In this document: positions 1 through 5,465 of the stretch, in pieces
Position numbering within the stretch: the stretch's first letter is position 1
Layout: each line of letters begins with the position of its first letter
Assembly (NCBI GenBank): GCA_017303565.1
Contig: JAFLCM010000096.1
Location: 1-8,228, forward strand
DNA from: Planctomycetota bacterium
GTDB taxonomy: Bacteria > Planctomycetota > Phycisphaerae > Phycisphaerales > UBA1924
Direction of reading: 5' to 3'
Length of the DNA stretch: 8,228 nt
Made by a program: the position numbers and the translations under genes
Notes under the pieces: generated by a model
Database searches by the model: none
Told to the model about the DNA's origin: nothing
Seen by the model: the letters and a program-made list of their open reading frames with translations, nothing else

Positions 1-159
1 GGCAGGCCCCGAGCACATCCTGATGCCTCGAAGTCTCGAAGCCTCACCGTCTCGTCTCGCCCCGAGCGCCTCACCAGCGCCCGCCGGCGACCCAGCCGAA
101 AGGCCGGGAACTCCCCCGCCCGTGCACGGGCTTTCGCCAAGCCCAAGCCTCCCCAACTC

Positions 160-228
160 TTGCCTCGTGCCTCGTGCCTCTTGCCTCTTGCCTCTTGCCT
201 CTTGCCTCTTGCCTCTTGCCTCTTGCCT
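160..228. repeat. Heptanucleotide tandem repeat (TTGCCTC)n
   Basis: There are nine complete 7-bp units plus six bases of a tenth. Unit 1 (160-166) is TTGCCTC, units 2 and 3 (167-180) are GTGCCTC, and units 4 to 9 (181-222) are identical TTGCCTC copies. The last partial copy at 223-228 runs into a C/T-rich tail. A 7-bp unit is not a multiple of three, so copy-number change would shift any reading frame; this fits an intergenic microsatellite better than coding sequence. The GTG variants lie next to each other near one end, as expected if the perfect copies arose by recent slippage. Confidence 0.93.
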
Positions 229-560
229 TCCCCAAGACTCAAGCCCCAAGACCCAAGCCTCTCCCCTCTCCCAACTTGCCTTCCCCTTCCCCGACTCCCG
301 CCGGCGACGATCCGCGTCTCGTCCCTCCCACCCGATCCCCTCTTGCCCCAGCCCAAGGGCACCGATGCCCGCGGGAACTACCGCCGGCGCCACGCGCAGC
401 CGCCGCGTTCCCTCACGAAGCCGAGTCACGCGCGGTCGATTCGCCCCGTCGGCTGACGCCCGAACGGTGAACAAGCCGCGGCGCGGTGCCCTGCGCAGCC
501 CACAGCGCTCCGCACGTCACAAGAACTCTTCTATTATGGATACAAAGACATATATATCTC

Positions 561-588
561 TTGACTCCGCGCCGTCACGAATTACTGT
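561..588 (+). promoter_or_regulatory. Candidate sigma70-type promoter for the gene at 665
   Basis: TTGACT at 561-566 matches five of six bases of the -35 consensus. With a 16-bp spacer the -10 would be TACTGT at 583-588, which is weak. It lies in the only AT-rich patch of the left third (about 530-590), and a start near 595 would give a leader of about 70 nt before the ATG. The -35 is good and the -10 poor, so the assignment is tentative. Confidence 0.4.
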
Positions 589-652
589 GATCACGGTGCC
601 GCTGCGCGTGCCGGCGGGACCACCACACCAGCGCCCCGGCACAGGGGGCGCC

Positions 653-658
653 GAGGAG
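653..658 (+). promoter_or_regulatory. Shine-Dalgarno site that fixes the start at 665
   Basis: GAGGAG lies 6 nt before the ATG at 665. It supports that start over the in-frame ATGs far upstream (first at 23), which precede low-complexity sequence. Confidence 0.75.
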
Positions 659-664
659 AAAGCC

Positions 665-1333
665 ATGAACAGCAGAACGCAGAGTCTCGGCTTGGTCGCC
701 GCGCTGATGATCGGTGCCTCGGGCTCGACCGCGCTGGGCGGCATCGTCCCGCCGCCGTGGGACCCCACGCTCCCCATGCAGACCCTGCAAGCCTGGATGT
801 TCGGACCGGGCAACGACCCGTTCGCCCCGACCGTCGCCAACAATCCGAACGGGGCCCCGCAGTTCTTCCCGCCGACATCGGGCACCTACCTCCCGGACAA
901 CCCGCTCACGCCGAACAACCCCGGCACGGGCGTCTGGTGCCTCACGGGCAACACCACCCTTGAGTTCCTCATCCCGAACTACAACCAGCAGTTCCGCAAG
1001 GAGATCTTCATCTCCATCAAGTACTCGGTTCCCTCGGCGGGCGTGGGCGTGCCCACCGCCGGCGTGACGGGCCTCAGCGGCACCCCCGGATCGCCCTCGG
1101 GCTTCACCTACACCCCCGAGCCGGTTTCGCCCGGCGTGAGCATGATCCACTATCACCAGAGCCTGCCGACCTGCGAGAGCTTCATGGTCAGCATCTCGTT
1201 CCCCATCGGCATCCCCGGTTCCGTCGGATATGTGGAGCAGGTGGTGGTGCAGACGGTGTGCGTGCCCGCTCCCGGCGGCGCCGCTGTCGCGGGCCTCGGG
1301 ATCCTCGCGGCTTCGCGCCGTCGTCGCCATTGA
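665..1333 (+). CDS. Secreted protein with PEP-CTERM-like C-terminal sorting tail
   Basis: This is a 222-residue protein of unknown function, exported and probably processed at the cell surface. Residues 1-26 look like a signal peptide: a short polar start with one Arg, a hydrophobic core (LGLVAALMIGASG), and small residues before GGIVPP. The middle is rich in Pro, Gly, Asn and Thr, with Cys in VWCLTG, PTCESF and QTVCVPAP. The end is a short VPAPGG motif, an Ala/Gly/Leu hydrophobic stretch and a basic RRRRH tail. This tripartite arrangement is that of PEP-CTERM exosortase substrates, in the PAP variant I associate with planctomycetes. The start at 665 is chosen for its GAGGAG site and immediate signal peptide. 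It is the only + strand gene and faces the minus-strand genes across a hairpin. The sorting-tail call is fairly sure; no function can be given. Confidence 0.82.
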   Translation: MNSRTQSLGLVAALMIGASGSTALGGIVPPPWDPTLPMQTLQAWMFGPGNDPFAPTVANNPNGAPQFFPPTSGTYLPDNPLTPNNPGTGVWCLTGNTTLEFLIPNYNQQFRKEIFISIKYSVPSAGVGVPTAGVTGLSGTPGSPSGFTYTPEPVSPGVSMIHYHQSLPTCESFMVSISFPIGIPGSVGYVEQVVVQTVCVPAPGGAAVAGLGILAASRRRRH

Positions 1334-1379
1334 ACGGCCCGACCCGCTGCGACACGAGCCCGCGGCCTGCGCAGCCAAC

Positions 1380-1423
1380 GCGGCGTCGGCGCGCCTTCTC
1401 TCCTGAGACCGCGCCGACGCCGC
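1380..1423. terminator. Strong, probably bidirectional terminator hairpin
   Basis: There is a perfect 14-bp inverted repeat, with left arm 1380-1393 (GCGGCGTCGGCGCG) and right arm 1410-1423. Inside it a second short stem can form, TCTC at 1397-1400 with GAGA at 1405-1408 closing a TCCT loop. It lies between the stop of the + strand gene (1333) and the stop of the convergent minus-strand gene (1454). A short T-containing run (TGCTTTC) follows on the + side, but there is no long U tract in either direction. Position and stem strength suggest it ends transcription from both sides; the missing U tract is the caveat. Confidence 0.75.
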
Positions 1424-1453
1424 TGCTTTCACCTTGGCCGACGCCAGCCGCCG

Positions 1454-2206
1454 TCAGTTCGGGCAAACGCCCCCGAACCGCCCGAGGAACACCACCAGGT
1501 CGCCGGTATCCACAACGCCGTCGGCGTTGAGGTCGGCACGCTGATTCATCGTCCCCGCTTCCGCCGGCTGACCGAACCGACCGAGGAACCATGCCAGGTC
1601 CGCGGTGTCGATCACGCCGTTCATCTGGAAGTCCGCGACACACTCCGGCGGCGCGATCCAGTTCAGCGTCACCTCGCCGGGCGTGAACCCCGGCACGGGC
1701 GCGCCCGACGCGTCCCCCACGTACACGCGGTACGACGCGCTGTACTGGCCCGGGACGATCGAGGCGTACCAGTTGTGCTGCATCGTGCCGGACCACAGAA
1801 TCCGCGCCGCGCTGCCCCCGGTTCCGAAGATCGGCGCGTAGGTCGCGGGGTTCATCATGGAACCGCCGCTGTACGCGAGCAGCCCCGGGGTCGCGCTGAC
1901 CTGCTCGATCCAGAAGAAAGCGTTGAGCGGCGGCTGCTCGGGCCCCTCCGCCATCCACCCGTACTGCGCGTTGTACATCGTGTCGGTCAGCACCGCAGCC
2001 GCGCCGGTATAGACGTCGGCCCGGCGCCGCAGCAGCGGGGTTTCAACGTTCGGGTCGACCATCACATGGACCTGTCCGGCCATCAGTTCCACCATCACGT
2101 GCTTCATGGGCCCGCCCATCACCGGGTTGACGCCGAGGGCGCCGGGGGCGAGTGCGAGAGCGAGAGCCAGAGACGCGAGCGTGCCGGTGCGGGTGACGAG
2201 TAACAT
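1454..2206 (-). CDS. Secreted protein with two C-terminal dockerin-type (EF-hand-like) repeats
   Basis: This is a 250-residue exported protein. The start at 2206 has an AAGGAG site (2214-2219) 7 nt upstream and opens directly into a signal peptide: MLLVTRTGT, then a Leu/Ala core ending ALG. The central part (about residues 30-195) is an unrecognised domain rich in Met and Gly. The C-terminus carries two copies of a calcium-loop repeat: DFQMNGVIDTADLAWFLGRFG, split here as DFQMNGVIDTAD plus LAWFLGRFG, and DLNADGVVDTGD plus LVVFLGRFG. The second has the full D-x-N-x-D-G-x-x-D-x-x-D pattern; the first has Gln and Asn at positions 3 and 5, so it may bind calcium weakly or not at all. Such paired FLGRFG repeats are common at the ends of secreted planctomycete proteins and are not evidence of a cellulosome. 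It lies 50 nt after the prepilin-like gene and is probably cotranscribed with it. Confidence 0.85.
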   Translation of the reverse strand: MLLVTRTGTLASLALALALAPGALGVNPVMGGPMKHVMVELMAGQVHVMVDPNVETPLLRRRADVYTGAAAVLTDTMYNAQYGWMAEGPEQPPLNAFFWIEQVSATPGLLAYSGGSMMNPATYAPIFGTGGSAARILWSGTMQHNWYASIVPGQYSASYRVYVGDASGAPVPGFTPGEVTLNWIAPPECVADFQMNGVIDTADLAWFLGRFGQPAEAGTMNQRADLNADGVVDTGDLVVFLGRFGGVCPN

Positions 2207-2256
2207 CGGGAAACTCCTTGTGTTGGTGGTCAGGGAACAAACCGGCGGTCGAGCGG

Positions 2257-2970
2257 CTACCGCGCCGTCGCCGGGTTGAAACAGTCCCGACCCGTGTCGG
2301 GGTCGAACAGGGATGCGAAGTCCGCGGACTCGGCGTGCCCGTCGGCGAACGCCGCGCCCGTGCCCGGGCGGTGCCGGTCGCCGTCGATCTCCGGCGGCGC
2401 GCCGAACTGCGTCCAGAAGTGCGCCATGGCGTGGTCCGCCGTCGTGGTGTTGTTCAGCTCGGCGAAGACCACCGTGCGGGCCGGGCTCCGGAGAGCGCTC
2501 AGCGTGCGCCAGGTCCGCCAGTGCGTCTCCTCGCGCGCGAGCTCGAAATAGACGTTGTACCCGTAGCTCCAGCGCTCCGTGCGCCGGTCGAGCGGGCAGC
2601 GGTACGGGCCATTGAACACCCCCGCCCACTGCGCGTCCTTCGTGCGGAACGGCGCTCCGGTGAGAGACTCGAAAAACGCGTAACCCCAAGGCTGCACGCG
2701 GTGGGACAGCGCCGAGTGCTGGCTCCGGGGCATCTCGCGGGTTTCCTCGGCGTGCGACGCCGCGAGCATCCCGAGCGTGCGCATCTGGCACGTGCACTGG
2801 CAGGTGCGGGCGGTGTCCCGGGCGCTGCTCAGCCCCGGCAACGTGATCGCTACGAGCACGCCGATGACGGCGACGACAACCAGGGCCTCAACGAGCGTGA
2901 ATCCCCGGCGCGGGGTCAGTCCCGCTTGCCGCGGCGCGGCGCCTTGACCGCCACCGTCAGCGCCCGGCAC
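2257..2970 (-). CDS. Type II secretion/type IV prepilin-like protein with N-terminal methylation motif
   Basis: This is a pseudopilin-type protein, presumably inserted in the inner membrane by its N-terminal helix and cut by prepilin peptidase. The motif RRG|FTLVEALVVVAVIGVL is a textbook class III signal: Gly before the cut, Phe+1, Glu+5, then about 20 hydrophobic residues. After the helix comes an odd C-x-C-x-C cluster (mature residues 34, 36, 38) and a globular domain ending with a FADGHAE motif, as in the large planctomycete prepilin-like family. The start is uncertain because no in-frame ATG lies near the motif. I use GTG at 2970, which has GGAG about 5 nt upstream and gives a 23-residue leader, at the cost of about 55 bp overlap with the regulator gene. 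The alternative is CTG at 2919, overlapping the regulator's TGA as CTGA and giving a 6-residue leader (220 aa in total). The family call is sure, the start is not. Confidence 0.82.
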   Translation of the reverse strand: MPGADGGGQGAAPRQAGLTPRRGFTLVEALVVVAVIGVLVAITLPGLSSARDTARTCQCTCQMRTLGMLAASHAEETREMPRSQHSALSHRVQPWGYAFFESLTGAPFRTKDAQWAGVFNGPYRCPLDRRTERWSYGYNVYFELAREETHWRTWRTLSALRSPARTVVFAELNNTTTADHAMAHFWTQFGAPPEIDGDRHRPGTGAAFADGHAESADFASLFDPDTGRDCFNPATAR

Positions 2971-3374
2971 GACCGCTCCGGGCGCGATTCCAGAACCTCC
3001 GCCAGCGATGTCCCGTTGAACTCGCGCTCGATCATCCCGATCGCGTCGTCCAGCCGTCGGTGCAGCGGGCACAGGCTGACGTGCGCCGGGTTGCCCAGCG
3101 GGCACTCCTTGATCCGGTGCAGGGGATCGACGGCGCTGACCACCTCGAGCATCGAGATGTGCGAGGGCGGCCTCGCCAGCGTGAACCCGCCGCTGGGCCC
3201 ACGCTGCGACAGGACAAGATCCGCCAGCACCAGGTCGCGCATCACCTTTGACAGGTACCCACGCGGCACCTTGGTCCGCTCCGCCAGCACCTCGCTCGTG
3301 AGCGCCTCGCCCTGCGCCAGCGTCGCCAGATGGACCATGGCCCGCATCGCGTATTCGACGGTCTGGGAGAACAA
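2916..3374 (-). CDS. Rrf2-family transcriptional regulator, paralogue 1
   Basis: This is a 152-residue DNA-binding regulator of the Rrf2 family (IscR, NsrR, RirA), whose members usually sense Fe-S status, NO or iron through a bound cluster. The N-terminus FSQTVEYAMRAMVHLA and the winged-helix part with GYLSKVMRDLV (about 39-49) and RGPSGGFTLAR (58-68) are typical. The ligand region reads C91-P-L-G-N-P-A-H-V-S-L-C102-P-L-H105. The outer two cysteines and a His three residues after the second are present; the usual middle cysteine is absent. The TTG start at 3374 is chosen because it aligns exactly with the ATG of paralogue 2 (MLSQTVEYAL), with AGGAG 11 nt upstream. A GTG at 3494 overlapping the previous stop would add 40 unrelated residues. 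An AT-rich dyad at 3421-3447 lies upstream and may be its operator. The gene leads into the prepilin-like and dockerin-repeat genes. Confidence 0.88.
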   Translation of the reverse strand: MFSQTVEYAMRAMVHLATLAQGEALTSEVLAERTKVPRGYLSKVMRDLVLADLVLSQRGPSGGFTLARPPSHISMLEVVSAVDPLHRIKECPLGNPAHVSLCPLHRRLDDAIGMIEREFNGTSLAEVLESRPERSCRALTVAVKAPRRGKRD

Positions 3375-3420
3375 GGCGGGGGGTGCTCCTCTCGGGGCGC
3401 GAGGCCCGAACGGACCGAAA

Positions 3421-3447
3421 ATGATTCTGAATAAGCATACCCGAATC
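3421..3447 (-). promoter_or_regulatory. AT-rich island with imperfect dyads: candidate operator/promoter
   Basis: This is a sharp AT-rich patch in otherwise very GC-rich DNA, in the 116-bp gap before the paralogue 1 start. Positions 3421-3438 (ATGATTCTGAATAAGCAT) form an imperfect 9+9 palindrome with six of nine paired positions matching, loosely like the ATG-ATTT/AAAT-CAT pattern of NsrR sites. Overlapping it, GATTC at 3423-3427 and GAATC at 3443-3447 make a second spaced inverted repeat. On the minus strand TATGCT (3434-3439) could be a -10, but no good -35 precedes it. Autoregulation by the adjacent Rrf2 protein is an inference. Confidence 0.4.
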
Positions 3448-3490
3448 TCCGGTTTATGGACGGACACCAGCGGCGAGCGAGCCTGTCGCC

Positions 3491-4228
3491 TCACTGAGGG
3501 TTGCTCCGGTCGCCGGAGTCAGGGGTTCGCTCGGTGCCTGCGGCAGAAGACGCGGCCCCTCGGGCGTAGTCGACCATCGAGAGGTACTGGTAGGGCGAGG
3601 CGCGGACGACGCGGGCGCAGCGCCCGCAGCACACCCGGATCATCCGGTTGGCGACCACGATGTCGATGACGGGGTCGCCTTCGAGGATGTCCCCCTGCAC
3701 CGGGCACTTGCGGGCCATCGGGTAACCGGGGGTCTGCGCGGCCCGGACGGCGTCGTCCAGTCGGCGGGTGTACGCGCCGGGGTCCGCGAGCAAGCGGGCC
3801 TTCTCCGGCTCACCCGCGACCCGGAAAAGCCGGTTTCCCCACACCACGTCGACGGGGCGCGCCGGCAGCGGTCGATCGCTGACGATGCAGGTGCGGAGCG
3901 GGTAGAGGGCCGCCTGGTCAGCGACAATCCTCGCATCGACGGCGCCGAAACCCGCGGGCCTGTTGGCGTCGAACGCCCGGGCGCACGCCTCGTCGCAGAA
4001 TCGCAGTTCGCGTCCGTCGTAAAGCCGGGCGACCGCCTCGCCCTTGGCGCCGAGCGCTCCGGCGCAGACGGCGCACTCGGGCAGGTAGTAGCGGTCCATG
4101 CGCTCCGTGGCGGCGGAGCGTGCCGAGGGCGCGGGGGCGGATGAGCGGCAGGAGACGACCACGACCGAGGTGATGGCCGTGACCAGAACGGCCGCAGCGC
4201 GTGGGAGGCTGAATGATGCGGTGATCAC
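3491..4228 (-). CDS. Cys-rich TRASH/YHS-like metal-binding lipoprotein
   Basis: This is a 245-residue predicted lipoprotein: a hydrophobic leader ends in VVVVSC27, so it is probably lipid-anchored outside the inner membrane. Then C52-x2-C55 and, after a GEAVARLYDG stretch, C78-x3-C82 followed by ARAF form a pattern like the TRASH/YHS zinc- or copper-binding modules. A middle segment (about 109-160) has a single C114 and a WGNRLFRVAG strand. A third segment has C175-P, then C200-C201-x2-C204. Together it reads as three related metal-binding-like segments, the middle one degenerate. I do not know a named family for the whole protein. The start is GTG at 4228, overlapping the CopD-like stop as GTGA, with GGAGG about 9 nt upstream. 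Ending an operon with nosL and a CopD-like gene suggests a periplasmic metal role, probably copper. The lipoprotein call is good; metal binding is inferred from cysteine spacing. Confidence 0.75.
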   Translation of the reverse strand: MITASFSLPRAAAVLVTAITSVVVVSCRSSAPAPSARSAATERMDRYYLPECAVCAGALGAKGEAVARLYDGRELRFCDEACARAFDANRPAGFGAVDARIVADQAALYPLRTCIVSDRPLPARPVDVVWGNRLFRVAGEPEKARLLADPGAYTRRLDDAVRAAQTPGYPMARKCPVQGDILEGDPVIDIVVANRMIRVCCGRCARVVRASPYQYLSMVDYARGAASSAAGTERTPDSGDRSNPQ

Positions 4229-4677
4229 GGGACGAGTCCTCCGGTGCGGACTCCCACCCCGCAGACCAGGAGCAGCACCGACAAGGCGGTGACGACCCAG
4301 GCGTGGAATGCGAAGCGTCCGAGCGTCGTGGCGGTGAGGGCGGGAAGCACCCGGCGCGTCGCGTGCCGGGCGAGGGCCATGATGAGGGCCAGCAGAACGA
4401 TCTTGGCGATGATCAGGTGACCGGCGGGCGTGGGCGCGGAGAAGATGGTCCGCCAGTCGTCGATCCAGCGGGTCGCGAGGAGCGCGCCGGACGCGACCTG
4501 CACGACCAGAGCGAGAAGCCCGATGCGCCCGAAGCGGTGCTCGAACTCGAGGACGCCGGCGACGGAGCCCGCGCGCCGGGCGCCGGGGAGCACCACGCCG
4601 AGGAGGACGAGGTGCCCGCCGATCCACGCGGACGCGCCGAGGAGGTGGGCCATGACGAGGTAGCGGTACACGTTCAC
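4225..4677 (-). CDS. CopD-like four-helix membrane protein
   Basis: This is a 150-residue integral membrane protein with four predicted helices (about 7-30, 52-68, 86-103 and 124-144). His residues lie in or near the helices: H11 and H22 in MAHLLGASAWIGGHLVL, H47 in FEHRFGR, H87 in AGHLIIAK, H105 and H125. The AHLLGASAWIGGH opening and the overall plan resemble the CopD family and related small heme- or copper-associated membrane proteins. It may bind heme or copper between helices, but which His residues act cannot be told from this sequence. The GTG start at 4677 makes a GTGA overlap with the RIC gene's stop, with a GGGGGAA stretch just upstream, and it opens directly into the first helix. 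The position between an iron-repair gene and a Cys-rich lipoprotein gene supports a metal or respiratory role. The family name is moderately sure, the function uncertain. Confidence 0.7.
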   Translation of the reverse strand: MNVYRYLVMAHLLGASAWIGGHLVLLGVVLPGARRAGSVAGVLEFEHRFGRIGLLALVVQVASGALLATRWIDDWRTIFSAPTPAGHLIIAKIVLLALIMALARHATRRVLPALTATTLGRFAFHAWVVTALSVLLLVCGVGVRTGGLVP

Positions 4678-5465
4678 TTCCCCCGGGCGTTGGCGTCGGC
4701 GCTTGCGGGCGTCGCGGCGTGCGAACACGCGGTCGGGGCGTGGCGGCGGACCTCGCGTCCCATCCGGGCCTCGGCCTCCATGCCCGCCGGGAACAGGATG
4801 TTGTTCTCCTTGTGGATGTGGCGCCGGGTGTCGGCCTCGAAGTCGCGGAGGGTCTCGAACAGGGCGCGGACGCTGCCGCAGGCGTCGGGCGGCGGGGTGT
4901 ACTCGTCCGTGAGGGCACGGACGCGCGTGAGGGCTACGGAGACGCTGTCGTGGTCGTGCTTCATGCAGTCGATGGGTCGCTGCACGCTCCAGGGGGGCCC
5001 GAAGTGGATCGCGCCGGGCTGTTCGAGGCGGCGGAGCCAGGGGAAGAGCACGCGCTCCTCGCGGATCATGTGGTCGAGCATCTCCTCGCGCAGCCCCGAG
5101 AGCACCCCGTCGAGTTCGACGAAGCGCGGGTGCCTCGCGCCGTGGGCGCCGAGGATGCGGGGCATGAGGACGCCGAGGCGGTCGAACACCGCGCGGGCGA
5201 GGGCGTGGTGAGCGGCCTCGATGTGGTCGCACCACTGGGTCATGGTCGTCGGCTCGTCGTCGCTCGCCGGGGGCGACTCGATCTCCTCCGCCACGGCGTC
5301 GGCGAGCGCGAGCAGGTCGACGCCGGCGTGGCGGCACGCCTCGTGCAAGGGCTCGTGCCCGCGGCAGCAGTAGTCGATCTTCATCCGATCGAACAAGGGG
5401 AGCAGTTCGGGATGTGACTTGGCGATGGTGCCGACGGGCGTGACGGGGTTCAGGTGGATGTTCAT
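4674..5465 (-). CDS. ric: RIC/YtfE/ScdA-type di-iron protein (repair of iron centres)
   Basis: This is a 263-residue protein of the RIC family (YtfE, ScdA, NorA, DnrN), cytoplasmic di-iron proteins linked to NO stress and to repair of damaged Fe-S clusters. Residues 1-60 are the ScdA-N/DUF542 domain, with the double-cysteine motif DYCCRG at 31-36 (the family usually has CCGG, so Arg35 is a variant). Residues 75-230 are the hemerythrin-like bundle. Candidate iron ligands are H87, H132, E136, H172, H216 and E220, in HIEAAHH, DHMIREERVLFP, HDHDSV and HIHKENNILFP. Their spacing (45, 4, 40, 44, 4) matches that I recall for E. coli YtfE except for extra residues before H172. The ATG at 5465 overlaps the Rrf2 stop as ATGA and has no clear ribosome site, so translation is probably coupled. 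The C-terminal tail (about 232-263) is Ala-rich and unconserved-looking. The adjacent Rrf2 regulator fits NO-responsive control. Confidence 0.92.
   Translation of the reverse strand: MNIHLNPVTPVGTIAKSHPELLPLFDRMKIDYCCRGHEPLHEACRHAGVDLLALADAVAEEIESPPASDDEPTTMTQWCDHIEAAHHALARAVFDRLGVLMPRILGAHGARHPRFVELDGVLSGLREEMLDHMIREERVLFPWLRRLEQPGAIHFGPPWSVQRPIDCMKHDHDSVSVALTRVRALTDEYTPPPDACGSVRALFETLRDFEADTRRHIHKENNILFPAGMEAEARMGREVRRHAPTACSHAATPASADANARGK

Larger units (their letters stand above)
1..664. other. Gene-free leader region, low-complexity C/T-rich DNA
   Basis: I see no supportable gene here. Roughly 24-360 is strongly C/T-biased on the + strand and made of short degenerate words: CTCGAAG-type words near 28-45, the TTGCCTC array at 160-228, and CCAAG/CAAGCC words at about 231-262. 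An open frame runs through the stretch in frame with the gene at 665, but its translation is low-complexity Pro/Ser/Arg/Leu sequence, and the signal peptide starts only at 665, so the frame is read as a non-coding extension. A stop codon at 21-23 could end a gene lying to the left, but too little is present to judge. From about 530 to 600 composition turns AT-rich, where the promoter is proposed. Confidence 0.6.

Noticed and set aside
160..228. CRISPR array
   Set aside because: Units are 7 bp and directly adjacent with no spacers, and there are no cas genes in the window.
587..594. GTGATCAC palindrome as a CRP/FNR-type operator
   Set aside because: It is a single 8-bp palindrome without the spaced half-sites such regulators need; it could occur by chance.
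23..664. N-terminal extension of the + strand gene to an ATG at 23
   Set aside because: The translation is low-complexity sequence crossing the heptamer array, and a good ribosome site and signal peptide begin only at 665.
1454..2206. Cellulosome component based on dockerin repeats
   Set aside because: No cohesin or glycoside hydrolase is present, and such repeats are widespread at the ends of unrelated secreted planctomycete proteins.
2242..2274. Hairpin around the prepilin stop codon as a terminator
   Set aside because: The outer arms are only 6 bp with a poorly paired middle and no U tract on the minus strand; GC-rich DNA makes such stems often.
2218..3669. 483-codon open frame on the + strand
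   Set aside because: It lies opposite three well-supported minus-strand genes and its product is Arg/Pro/Ala-rich with no motif; such antisense frames are expected at this GC content.
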